Shown one piece after another: positions 16,525 through 24,702 of a stretch of DNA of 64,000 nt. Location of the stretch: contig NZ_BMFD01000004.1 of the NCBI RefSeq assembly GCF_014637795.1, forward strand, positions 89,014 to 153,013, read 5' to 3'. Numbering within the stretch: position 1 is the first letter of the stretch; each line of letters starts with the position of its first letter. The notes under the pieces are model-generated. The model made no database searches and had not been told where the DNA came from. It saw only the letters and a list, made by a program, of their open reading frames with translations. This DNA is from Belliella aquatica (lineage in GTDB: Bacteria > Bacteroidota > Bacteroidia > Cytophagales > Cyclobacteriaceae). The position numbers and the translations under genes are program-made.

Positions 16525-18036
16525 ATGAAAATCTATAAACTTATAAGTGCCATTTTTTTATGTCTTCCAGGCTTGGTTCAAGCCCAACATATTGATCTTC
16601 AAAAAACGACAGAAAGGCACCTTGTCAATGGTGTTAAGTTGCTCAATGAGCTTGTCTCAATACCCAACGATTCTAATCATCCTGATCAGCTTGTTCCTAA
16701 TTTAGAATGGTGCGAAGAGAATTTTTCCAATAGAAATTGGAGTATTCAACAATTAGCTACCAAAGGATTCCCTTTGATGTTAGCAAGCTACGAAGTGGAA
16801 GCTACGAATAAAACAGTCTTGTTTTATTTCCATGTCGATGGCCAGCCTGTTGATAGAAAAAAATGGAATCAAGCGGATCCATACACCCCAGTGTTGAAGA
16901 AAATCAATGAATCTGGGGATTGGGAAGAGATTTCGATGGATAAAATTGAAGAAGGAATTGATGATGAATGGAGGATATATGCAAGAGCAGTATCAGATGA
17001 CAAGGGTCCTTTAGCTATGTTTTTGACTGCTTGGGATGCCATGATTGCAGAAGGTCATTTACCCAACTACAATTTGAAAGTGATTTTGGATTTTGAAGAA
17101 GAAATTGGGTCTCCGAATTTACCCGCAGCTGTTTTGGATCACCGTGAAAAACTCAAGGCAGACATGATGCTAATCATGGATGGGCCAAGACACCTGAGCA
17201 ATGAACCAACATTGAGTTTTGGCGCAAGAGGTATTTCAGAAATCACTTTGACTGTTTTTGGTCCTAGAGCGGCGCAGCATTCTGGACATTATGGAAATTA
17301 CGCTCCCAATCCAGCACTTAGGTTATCCAAATTATTGGCATCAATGAAAGATGATGAAGGTAGAGTGATCATTCCGGGATTTTATGATGGGATTAATTTA
17401 AGTCCAGAAGAGAAAATGATCCTTGATGCTGTTCCAGATGATGAAGCAGAAATCAAAAGAAAACTTGGAATTGGCTTCACAGACCAAGTTGGGAGCAATT
17501 ATCAAGAGTCAATTCAATACCCCTCTTTAAATATCAGAGGCTTGGGGTCAGGATGGATAGGAGCGGAGTCAAGGACAATCGTACCTGCTGATGCTACAGC
17601 AGAGATCGATATCAGATTAGTACCTGAAAGTGATCCAGAGAGGTTATTTGGATTGGTTCGCAGTCATATTGAAGAACAAGGCTATCATATCTTGGACAGA
17701 GAACCCACAGACGAAGAACGGATGAAATATCCTAAACTTGTCAAATGGAAAGGAACAATTTCCTATCAGGCATTTCGAACGCCATTTGATTCGGAACCGG
17801 GTATATGGTTAGAAAAAGCTTTCATAAGAGCATTTGCTAAATCTCCAATAAAGATCAGGATCAGTGGAGGTTCACTACCAATTTCTCCATTTGTTGATGC
17901 ACTGGGTTTTCCAGCTGTGACCATACCAACAGTCAATTCAGACAACAATCAACATGGTCCTGATGAAAATATCAGATTGGGAAATTACAGAGAAGGAATT
18001 ATGACAGCATTATCTATTCTGACTGAGAAGTTGTAG
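16525..18036 (+). CDS. M20 family metallopeptidase, exported
   Basis: A di-zinc M20 peptidase (carboxypeptidase or dipeptidase type) of 503 residues with signal peptide MKIYKLISAIFLCLPGLVQA. The zinc-site pattern is complete: FHVDGQPVD (first His-x-Asp), SDDKGPLAMF, the catalytic DFEEEIGSPN, LIMDGP and the C-terminal QHGPDEN His. A dimerisation domain is inserted (about 210-370). The substrate is unknown; periplasmic peptide breakdown is likely. It is monocistronic, with a terminator 12 nt after the stop. Confidence 0.9.
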   Translation: MKIYKLISAIFLCLPGLVQAQHIDLQKTTERHLVNGVKLLNELVSIPNDSNHPDQLVPNLEWCEENFSNRNWSIQQLATKGFPLMLASYEVEATNKTVLFYFHVDGQPVDRKKWNQADPYTPVLKKINESGDWEEISMDKIEEGIDDEWRIYARAVSDDKGPLAMFLTAWDAMIAEGHLPNYNLKVILDFEEEIGSPNLPAAVLDHREKLKADMMLIMDGPRHLSNEPTLSFGARGISEITLTVFGPRAAQHSGHYGNYAPNPALRLSKLLASMKDDEGRVIIPGFYDGINLSPEEKMILDAVPDDEAEIKRKLGIGFTDQVGSNYQESIQYPSLNIRGLGSGWIGAESRTIVPADATAEIDIRLVPESDPERLFGLVRSHIEEQGYHILDREPTDEERMKYPKLVKWKGTISYQAFRTPFDSEPGIWLEKAFIRAFAKSPIKIRISGGSLPISPFVDALGFPAVTIPTVNSDNNQHGPDENIRLGNYREGIMTALSILTEKL

Positions 18037-18047
18037 AAATAGATATA

Positions 18048-18078
18048 AAAAAAGAGAGCTTTCGTAGCTCTCTTTTTT
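18048..18078. terminator. bidirectional terminator between M20 peptidase and pyrE
   Basis: Stem AAAAAAGAGAGCT (18048-18060) / AGCTCTCTTTTTT (18066-18078) with loop TTCGT, flanked by A-run and T-run. It lies between convergent genes. Confidence 0.88.
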
Positions 18079-18107
18079 ACTTTCAATTAAAAATAATATT
18101 GTGATGG

Positions 18108-18758
18108 TTATTCTTTTCCCCACACAGCGGGATCTTTTCTCCATTCTACTAATGAAGCCAAGGTTTCATCGTCATTAATATAGTCATTAGCCAATGCCTG
18201 TGGTAACATCGCTGCATAATCACTCAAGCAAATCAAATCTACTCCTGCATTTTTGAAGTTCTCTGCTGCAACATCAAATCCATATGTGAAAATTGCAACC
18301 ATTCCCAACACCTCAAAGCCAGCGGCCTTCAGATCAGCTACAGCTTTTAAAGAACTACCTCCCGTAGACACTAGATCCTCTACAACTACGACTTTTTGAC
18401 CCGGTGTAACCTTTCCTTCGATCATGTTTTCCATTCCATGGCCCTTTGCCTTCGATCGAACATAAATAAATGGTAATCCCAATCCATCTGCTAAAAGTGC
18501 TCCTTGTGGAATCCCAGCTGTTGCAACACCAGCGATTGCCTCAGTTTGAGGAAAGTAATGTTGGATGGCTTTGATCAAATGGTCTTTGATCAGATTTCTC
18601 ACCTCAGGGTAGGAAAGAGAAAGTCTATTGTCACAGTAAATCGGTGATTTCCAGCCAGAAGCCCAAGTAAATGGTTTGTCAGGTTGAAGACGAATTGCTT
18701 TGATTTCTAGAAGTTTTGAAGCTACTTCAGCCGCTACAGTTTTATCAAATAATTTCAT
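18108..18758 (-). CDS. pyrE: orotate phosphoribosyltransferase
   Basis: Transfers phosphoribose from PRPP to orotate to give OMP in pyrimidine synthesis. The PRPP-binding loop VVVVEDLVSTGGSSLKAV (about 118-135) and the flexible-loop Lys/Arg region FIYVRSKAKGHGMENMIEG are present. At 216 residues it has normal length. A TATTTTTG box lies only 4 nt before the ATG, so the transcript may be nearly leaderless. Confidence 0.96.
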   Translation of the reverse strand: MKLFDKTVAAEVASKLLEIKAIRLQPDKPFTWASGWKSPIYCDNRLSLSYPEVRNLIKDHLIKAIQHYFPQTEAIAGVATAGIPQGALLADGLGLPFIYVRSKAKGHGMENMIEGKVTPGQKVVVVEDLVSTGGSSLKAVADLKAAGFEVLGMVAIFTYGFDVAAENFKNAGVDLICLSDYAAMLPQALANDYINDDETLASLVEWRKDPAVWGKE

Positions 18759-18762
18759 ACCT

Positions 18763-18770
18763 CAAAAATA
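18763..18770 (-). promoter_or_regulatory. -7 promoter element of pyrE, leaderless candidate
   Basis: On the minus strand TATTTTTG matches TAnnTTTG and ends 4 nt before the ATG at 18758. No good TTTG is found at the -33 distance, so support comes from the -7 box only. Confidence 0.45.
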
Positions 18771-18864
18771 GCAGATAAAAATCAAGCGGGATTGTGCAGG
18801 TTGATTTTTTTTCTGCATTTTTGATTTGCGTAGCGATTTCATTTGATAAAATTTACCAAGCACT

Positions 18865-19551
18865 ATGAAGATTTTTATAAATGATAAGCCTTTGGATATT
18901 TTGACTCCTCAGGAACTTACTGATGATAGGACATTTGAATGTATCTATGAAAATCCAGCTGACTTACCTGCAACGGCTAATTTTCATGATGATGTTTTGA
19001 TTACCAACCCATCCAAAGATGTTATAATCAAACTTTTATACCTTATGCGTACAAGGAAACTTAAGAATTTAGATTCTGTGGTCTTAGTGACAAAGGATAA
19101 AGAAACCTTGAAAAAGTTTATCAAAAGTAGATTTACAATTATCAAGGCAGCTGGGGGAGTAGTGACAAAAGAGGATAAAGTGCTTTTTATCCACCGCTTA
19201 GGAAAGTGGGATTTGCCCAAGGGCAAGTTCGAAAAAGGTGAAAGTCCAGAGGAGTGTGCGGTTAGAGAAGTGGAAGAGGAATGCGCTATTCAGGTCAAGT
19301 TAGGACCTGAAATCTGTAAAACATGGCATACTTATACGCATAATAGAAAGAGTATTCTCAAAAAGACTTTTTGGTATGCAATGGAAAATATGGATGATAA
19401 AGGAATGAAGCCTCAGGCAGAAGAAGGAATAGAAGATATTAAATGGCTGAGTCATCATGAAGCAAAAGTCGCATTAGTCAACTCTTATCCTTCCATGAGG
19501 TATCTTTACAAACGCTTTTTAAGAATGGCACCGAAAGCTCAGACTTCGTAA
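18865..19551 (+). CDS. Nudix hydrolase domain protein with N-terminal extension
   Basis: A 228-residue protein: an N-terminal domain of about 90 residues of unrecognised type, then a Nudix fold (about 92-220). The Nudix box runs from GKFEKGESPEECAVREVEEE to ECAIQV, with the catalytic REVEEE core intact but Cys-Ala in place of the usual Xaa-Gly after it. The substrate is probably a nucleoside diphosphate derivative and cannot be specified. The gene converges on coaD and overlaps its 3' end by 13 nt. Confidence 0.85.
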   Translation: MKIFINDKPLDILTPQELTDDRTFECIYENPADLPATANFHDDVLITNPSKDVIIKLLYLMRTRKLKNLDSVVLVTKDKETLKKFIKSRFTIIKAAGGVVTKEDKVLFIHRLGKWDLPKGKFEKGESPEECAVREVEEECAIQVKLGPEICKTWHTYTHNRKSILKKTFWYAMENMDDKGMKPQAEEGIEDIKWLSHHEAKVALVNSYPSMRYLYKRFLRMAPKAQTS

Positions 19552-19994
19552 GGAAGATACTTATTGATGTCAACACCAAATCTGTGAACTTCTCGGATGA
19601 TTGTAGAACTGATAGCAGCGAATTCTGGTGATGTAATCAAAAATACAGTTTCTAAGTCTGGATTAAGATTTCGGTTCATCTGACTGATTGTGTTTTCATA
19701 TTCGAAATCAGTTGTATTTCTCAATCCCCTCACCAGAAAATTAGCGTTATGCTTTTTTGCAAAGGTTGACGTCAATTCATTGTACACATGAACTTCAACT
19801 CTTTCATTCAAAGCATAGGTCTCTTTGATTTTTTCGACCATGATGTCAATATCAAAGTACCTATTTTTTTTAGATGAATTATATCCAATCCCTATAATCA
19901 CCTTGTCAAAAATATCAAGACTTCTGTTGACGATGTCGTGATGCCCTTTTGTAAAAGGGTCAAATGATCCTGGGAAAATGGCTATTTTTGTCAT
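19539..19994 (-). CDS. coaD: phosphopantetheine adenylyltransferase
   Basis: Adenylates 4'-phosphopantetheine to dephospho-CoA, the penultimate CoA step. The nucleotidyltransferase signature FPGSFDPFTKGHHDI is at the N-terminus, and FLVRGLRNTTDFEYE and the ISSTIIREV motif follow. The 151-residue length is typical. Upstream in the same orientation, separated by 11 nt, is a DUF3822 gene, a pairing common in Bacteroidota. Confidence 0.96.
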   Translation of the reverse strand: MTKIAIFPGSFDPFTKGHHDIVNRSLDIFDKVIIGIGYNSSKKNRYFDIDIMVEKIKETYALNERVEVHVYNELTSTFAKKHNANFLVRGLRNTTDFEYENTISQMNRNLNPDLETVFLITSPEFAAISSTIIREVHRFGVDINKYLPYEV

Positions 19995-20005
19995 TGGGTT
20001 GTCTT

Positions 20006-20833
20006 TTAGTATTCCCAGAAGGCTTCAAATAAATTTGAATTCTGAAATATGCCAGCACCTAATTGGTATTGTTGATTCGCTTTTGGTTGATCCAAAACGA
20101 AATTTTTGAAATATGTACGACCAAATTCTTGATCAAGATCTAAAGCAGCGTATTCACCAAACACGGTGACTCTGCAGTATTTACGATCAAAATTTAAATG
20201 ATTGGTTATTCCAAACAAATATTTCATCAGACTATCTCTATCATCGCAGTCGAAGACATTGAAAACAGTTAATTTTTGATTTTTGAAAGCGGCAAGATAA
20301 AAACCATGGCTAAAAACAGAAATGAAGGTCTCTTGATTGATATAGGTGTTTTTATCTTTTAAGATGTAGGATAAAAATGACGCTGCCCCATGATGAAATG
20401 AAATTTGCTTGCTTGTACCTGTAAAAACTTCTTTCAGTTCATTACCTATTTTTGATACCAAATAACAATTGTTGCTATCTATACCGGAGGATATATAACT
20501 TACATCATTTCCATTTTCCTCCGAAAACCCTAAGTAAACAGGAAGATGACTAGAATCGAAAACTAATCCAGGAATTAATGCAACAGGTTTTTGGAATAGA
20601 AAAACTTTTTTTCGAACATCTAATGCATAAAGTTTGTCTCGTTCTATGACGAATTTTAAAGACTTCAGATCGGCAAAAAACTTTTGATGAATACCAGATA
20701 CATCCCCATTTATATCCTTGGATAGGAGAATATATTTTTCATCAAATAAGAAAAGCGATAAACTTGATACCGCTTGGGTATCAAATTTATCGCTGTAAAT
20801 GTTCTCTTGAATATTTTCTTTAGAGTTAGCCAA
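20006..20833 (-). CDS. DUF3822 family protein
   Basis: A 275-residue cytosolic protein of the Bacteroidota-specific DUF3822 family, an actin/Hsp70-ATPase-like fold with no proven function. Recognised by length, position directly upstream of coaD, and the pattern of internal beta/alpha repeats (LPVYLGFSEENG, FISVFSHGFYLAAFKNQKL, KYCRVTVFGEYAA). No signal peptide. It is 11 nt from coaD and 2 nt from the upstream gene, so a three-gene transcript is likely. Confidence 0.75.
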   Translation of the reverse strand: MANSKENIQENIYSDKFDTQAVSSLSLFLFDEKYILLSKDINGDVSGIHQKFFADLKSLKFVIERDKLYALDVRKKVFLFQKPVALIPGLVFDSSHLPVYLGFSEENGNDVSYISSGIDSNNCYLVSKIGNELKEVFTGTSKQISFHHGAASFLSYILKDKNTYINQETFISVFSHGFYLAAFKNQKLTVFNVFDCDDRDSLMKYLFGITNHLNFDRKYCRVTVFGEYAALDLDQEFGRTYFKNFVLDQPKANQQYQLGAGIFQNSNLFEAFWEY

Positions 20834-20835
20834 GA

Positions 20836-21417
20836 TTACTCCCAGTTACCTGAAGTAGATGAATCAGTTCTAGAACCTACTCTCAAGGCTTTTTCCTTAT
20901 TATTCAACCTTCTTTTTGGATTAATAGGGTCTGGATCTCTGATTTCAAATACAGGGATTTCTCTTTGATTTCTTTCGACTTTATCAGAGAAAAACTCAAA
21001 AGTCTGTCCACCAGAACCAGGAACTACATGTAATGCTTCTAAGTTGAAATCAGGATATTTTCTTTCATTGAATAGAGAATCTATTACGTTTACAGATCCT
21101 AAAGTATCAAAAGTTACGGTTGTTTCTTCCTTACCGTAATCCAATAATTTAGTGGTTTCACTTCTTTGGATTAACCAAATCTGTCCTTCTTCGATGAATT
21201 TTTTCAAATCGTTCCAGTTACCGGCATATTCACCATTAGTAGCAACGTAAGCAATTTGTGCATCTCTGAGCATTTGTAATTTCTCAATAATTCGAGCCTC
21301 TGTTCTGGCGATTTCTTTTTCTTTTTCTACTACGCTGTCCACGGAGTCATAAAGCATGTAACCTAGGCCAAGTGCGCCTAATAAGAAGACAATAGATAAA
21401 ATTCTAGTTAACGTCAT
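20836..21417 (-). CDS. membrane-anchored pilin-like hypothetical protein
   Basis: A 193-residue protein with one N-terminal membrane helix (about 5-24, ILSIVFLLGALGLGYMLY). This runs into a charged helix (VVEKEKEIARTEARIIEKLQMLRDAQIAYVATNGEYAGNW) and a beta-rich outer domain. The helix followed by a region starting LRDAQIAY resembles a pseudopilin layout, but there is no clear prepilin cleavage site, so it is left as pilin-like. It is conserved in character in Bacteroidota, and the function is unknown. It lies 2 nt upstream of the DUF3822 gene. Confidence 0.65.
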   Translation of the reverse strand: MTLTRILSIVFLLGALGLGYMLYDSVDSVVEKEKEIARTEARIIEKLQMLRDAQIAYVATNGEYAGNWNDLKKFIEEGQIWLIQRSETTKLLDYGKEETTVTFDTLGSVNVIDSLFNERKYPDFNLEALHVVPGSGGQTFEFFSDKVERNQREIPVFEIRDPDPINPKRRLNNKEKALRVGSRTDSSTSGNWE

Positions 21418-21470
21418 TTTCGGATTGATTTAATCTGCTAAATAAGGTTGATGGTATATTTATTAAAGTG

Positions 21471-21974
21471 CTATTTTAGATAATTATTTTCAAAATTAAA
21501 ATATCCTTTCCACATTCTCACATCATTCAGTGATTTTATTCCCCAAAATAGCCGATGTTTTTCTTCTTTTTTGATAAACGCAAGATTATCGATGTCAAGA
21601 AAGCTCATTTCTGTGATCAATTGAAGATCATCAGACAGTTCTGGATCTTTGCCCATTTTAAGTTCCCCACCGATCGCTTCAACTTCAAAATAAAGCTCCA
21701 CAGCATGTAGAGGTTTGTGCAGATATTCATAAGTACATAGGAAATTCCCAACTTTGATTTCTAAACCTGTTTCTTCAAGGTATTCTCTTTTTAAATTCTC
21801 AGCAACAGAACTCCCGTATTTCATTCCTCCGCCAGGCACATTCCAAAGAAATTTGTTTTCGCCCATTTTATGCTTGATCATCAAAATTTTCTCATCTTGG
21901 ATCAATACGCCATTGACACGTGTTCTCAGTCTTCCCCCAAATTTCTCCTCAATTTCTTTTTCCAATTTCGTCAT
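21471..21974 (-). CDS. Nudix hydrolase
   Basis: A compact 167-residue Nudix protein. The full box GGGMKYGSSVAENLKREYLEETGLEI (about 49-74) keeps the Gly, Glu and REYLEE catalytic residues. The substrate is unknown; a housecleaning role on modified nucleotides or sugar-nucleotides is typical. It is divergently transcribed from the RecD-like helicase, with only 22 bp between start codons, so the two share a promoter region. Confidence 0.85.
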   Translation of the reverse strand: MTKLEKEIEEKFGGRLRTRVNGVLIQDEKILMIKHKMGENKFLWNVPGGGMKYGSSVAENLKREYLEETGLEIKVGNFLCTYEYLHKPLHAVELYFEVEAIGGELKMGKDPELSDDLQLITEMSFLDIDNLAFIKKEEKHRLFWGIKSLNDVRMWKGYFNFENNYLK

Positions 21975-21996
21975 TTTAGACTTAGCTTCGTGATTA

Positions 21997-23442
21997 ATGA
22001 ACGATAAAGATAATCAAGTCAATACAAAGCCTTCTATTTTACTCCAAAGAAATTTCCCCCATGAACCTACTTCGGGACAGCTTTCATTTTTTTTGAAGAT
22101 GGATCACTTTCTCAAAACCGAAGTAGCTGAGGGAAGCACATTTATTTTGAGAGGATATGCGGGTACGGGAAAGACCTCTGTGATTTCTGCATTGGTAAAC
22201 TCTCTTCCAAGACTAAATATGAAGTCTTTGCTTTTAGCGCCAACAGGACGCGCGGCGAAAGTAATGAGTAATTATTCAGGGAAATCTGGTTTTACCATTC
22301 ACAAAATTATCTATCGCCCAAAAGGCAATTCACCTGAATTGACGATGGGCTTTGATTTGATGAAAAATTATTACAAAAACACAGTTTTTATCGTCGATGA
22401 AGCTTCCATGCTTGCAGATGATGGAGCAGGAAGTTTGTTAAGAGATTTGGTTCGGTTTGTTTTTCAAGAATCCACCAACAGACTTTTGCTGGTGGGTGAT
22501 ACTGCACAGCTTCCTCCTGTTGGTAGCTCACTAAGTCCGGCATTGGATAAGAGTTATTTGATTCGGAATTTTAGACTAGCCGTGGAGGATACAGAACTGC
22601 AAGAAGTCATGCGGCAGCAACTTAATTCTGGCATCTTGTATAATGCCACTTTGCTAAGAGGTCAGGTGCTGCAAGAGAAACCTGTGATTGGTTTTTATAC
22701 CAAGGGATTCAAGGATTTCTTCAAAATGACCGGAGAAAGATTGGAAGATGGCTTAAGGTATGCTTATGATAAATATGGCGTGGAAAATACCATCATAGTT
22801 ACCCGATCTAACAAAATGGCAGTACAGTACAATGAATACATTCGAAGAACCATCCACTTTTATGAAGAGGAAATTTCTGCAGGTGATATGTTGATGATTG
22901 TCAAAAACAATTATACCTATATGGCAGATTCAGACAAGGTGAATTTTCTTGCTAATGGGGATTTTGTGGAAGTTGCAAAAATTCGTTCTTTTGAAGAATT
23001 GTATGGCTTGAGATTTGCAACATTAGAATTGAAGCTAATAGATTATCCAGACGAACCTTACTTTGAAGCGAAGGTGATTTTGGATACGCTCCACAGCCCA
23101 ACTCCAGCTTTGAGTGTGGAGCAATATAAAAACCTCTACCAAGAAGTGGCAGAGGATTATGCAGATGTAGCCAACAAAGGAGAAAGGATGGATTTGATAA
23201 AAAAAGATCCTTATCTTTCGGCCTTACAAGTTAAATTTGCGTATGCATTGACTTGTCACAAATCACAAGGAGGACAGTGGGAGGCAGTATTTGTCGATCA
23301 AGGATACCTGACAGAGGAGCAAGTGGATCATGAATACATCAGATGGCTCTACACTGCGGTGACCAGAGCAACAAAAGAAGTATTCATGGTGAACTTTCAT
23401 CCTAGGTTTTACCTTAATTCAGAAAATAGTGAATTGGAGTAA
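21997..23442 (+). CDS. RecD-like superfamily 1 DNA helicase
   Basis: A 481-residue ATP-dependent helicase. Walker A GYAGTGKTS (about 53-61), motif II VDEASM, a GDTAQLPPVGSS loop, and a UvrD_C-type C-terminal block with HKSQGGQW and YTAVTRATKEVFMV. It is shorter than RecD2 and lacks the N-terminal HhH region, resembling the short RecD-like helicases widespread in Bacteroidota. A role in DNA repair or recombination is inferred. Confidence 0.88.
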   Translation: MNDKDNQVNTKPSILLQRNFPHEPTSGQLSFFLKMDHFLKTEVAEGSTFILRGYAGTGKTSVISALVNSLPRLNMKSLLLAPTGRAAKVMSNYSGKSGFTIHKIIYRPKGNSPELTMGFDLMKNYYKNTVFIVDEASMLADDGAGSLLRDLVRFVFQESTNRLLLVGDTAQLPPVGSSLSPALDKSYLIRNFRLAVEDTELQEVMRQQLNSGILYNATLLRGQVLQEKPVIGFYTKGFKDFFKMTGERLEDGLRYAYDKYGVENTIIVTRSNKMAVQYNEYIRRTIHFYEEEISAGDMLMIVKNNYTYMADSDKVNFLANGDFVEVAKIRSFEELYGLRFATLELKLIDYPDEPYFEAKVILDTLHSPTPALSVEQYKNLYQEVAEDYADVANKGERMDLIKKDPYLSALQVKFAYALTCHKSQGGQWEAVFVDQGYLTEEQVDHEYIRWLYTAVTRATKEVFMVNFHPRFYLNSENSELE

Positions 23443-23537
23443 TAGTGAATTAAGTTATTTGTTTGATTAGTGATTAGTTGATTGAGTAATTTTAAATTAG
23501 AATATAGAAAACAAAGAATAAATTAAAACTTAGAGCA

Positions 23538-23927
23538 ATGAAAAAGTTAGTATTAATCATGGTAATGGCACTGTTTGCAATAGCAGTACAAGCCCAAGAA
23601 AAAAAAGGTGCTCAGATCATCTTTAAAGAAAAATCTATCGACTTCGGAGATATTACTCAGGGGGATAAGGTAGAACATAAATTTATCTTCGAAAACACAG
23701 GAGATGCGCCTTTGGTGATTTCTAATGTAGCAGTGACTTGCGGATGTACTGCACCTAACTGGCCAAAAACTCCAATCGCACCAGGAGAAAAAGGAGAAAT
23801 GAAAGTTGTATTCAACTCTGCCGGTAAAATGGGCAAGCAAAACTCCGTAGTAAGAGTTTACTCCAATGCTGCCGAGCCAATCGAAAAAGTATCCCTGATC
23901 TCTAATGTCCTTCCAAAAGGAAATTAA
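23538..23927 (+). CDS. DUF1573 secreted protein
   Basis: A 129-residue exported protein: signal peptide MKKLVLIMVMALFAIAVQAQ, then one DUF1573 Ig-like domain (IDFGDITQGDKVEHKFIFENTGDAPLVI, VTCGCTAPNWPKTPIAPGEKGEM). The Cys-Gly-Cys is a family hallmark. Function is unknown; these are abundant periplasmic or surface proteins in Bacteroidota. It is followed by a strong terminator, so likely monocistronic. Confidence 0.88.
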   Translation: MKKLVLIMVMALFAIAVQAQEKKGAQIIFKEKSIDFGDITQGDKVEHKFIFENTGDAPLVISNVAVTCGCTAPNWPKTPIAPGEKGEMKVVFNSAGKMGKQNSVVRVYSNAAEPIEKVSLISNVLPKGN

Positions 23928-23945
23928 GAGAATTTAAAATAATTT

Positions 23946-23979
23946 AAAAAGCAGACCTGAGATCGGGTCTGCTTTTTTT
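23946..23979 (+). terminator. terminator of the DUF1573 gene
   Basis: AAAAGCAGACC pairs with GGTCTGCTTTT around a short loop and is followed by a run of T. Confidence 0.88.
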
Positions 23980-24079
23980 ATGTCTTGTCCGTGATATTTG
24001 TATTATAGGTTTATATATTCTTGGTAATGTAAAATATTATTTGGTATATTTATAAAAATATAAAATTAATATTTGTTTT

Positions 24080-24487
24080 ATGAAATATAAAATAACAATT
24101 GCGATCTCATTAATAGGACTATTATTAGGAGGGATAGCATATTGGTTTCAACCATATAATCAACAAGACTTGTTTGGAGTAAGCATTTATCTGATTATGG
24201 GAGTTGGAGCTTTTCTATCTTCTTTTTTTATTAAAATTTATCTCAAAGAAAAACCTCTCAAAATTGCCAATTTTGTTTCCCTTGGGGTTATTATGGCTGT
24301 TTTAGCCAGAATAATATTTGATGTTGCATTTTGGGATTCAACATCTCATAACCTTGCTCCTTTCGAAATAATAATTTGTGGCCTCAATGCTTTTTTTCCT
24401 GCTCTTATTGGAGGGTTCTTAGGGAAGTTAGTACTAAGTCTTTTTATGTCAAATACAATTCTTTCTCATAAGAAAGAGAGCAGATAG
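24080..24487 (+). CDS. hypothetical polytopic membrane protein
   Basis: A 135-residue product with four hydrophobic segments (about 5-23, 36-53, 65-85 and 101-127), predicting a small integral membrane protein. The coding sequence is clearly more AT-rich than its neighbours, and no family was recognised, so transfer or rapid evolution is possible. The start follows an AT-rich leader without a clear Shine-Dalgarno, and the gene stands alone. Confidence 0.6.
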   Translation: MKYKITIAISLIGLLLGGIAYWFQPYNQQDLFGVSIYLIMGVGAFLSSFFIKIYLKEKPLKIANFVSLGVIMAVLARIIFDVAFWDSTSHNLAPFEIIICGLNAFFPALIGGFLGKLVLSLFMSNTILSHKKESR

Positions 24488-24643
24488 GACTTATAAAAAA
24501 GATTTGAGATTATATAATTTTCATGTTAAAACAAGTTTTTTTTTCTCAATTTTAAAAAAAACAGGAGATATTCTATTACGAAACCTGAACTGCTGAAATC
24601 CTTATTTTTTGAGTATGTCTTTTGGGAAATCTAAGCATATTAT

Positions 24644-24685
24644 TTAACCCAAAAAAGACAGGATTTCCTGTCTTTTTTGGGTTAA
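24644..24685. terminator. bidirectional terminator
   Basis: A near-perfect palindrome with arm AACCCAAAAAAGACAGGA (24646-24663) and its complement (24666-24683). It lies between the convergent genes ending at 24487 and 24703. Confidence 0.85.
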
Positions 24686-24702
24686 TGAAATAAGATTTTT
24701 GA

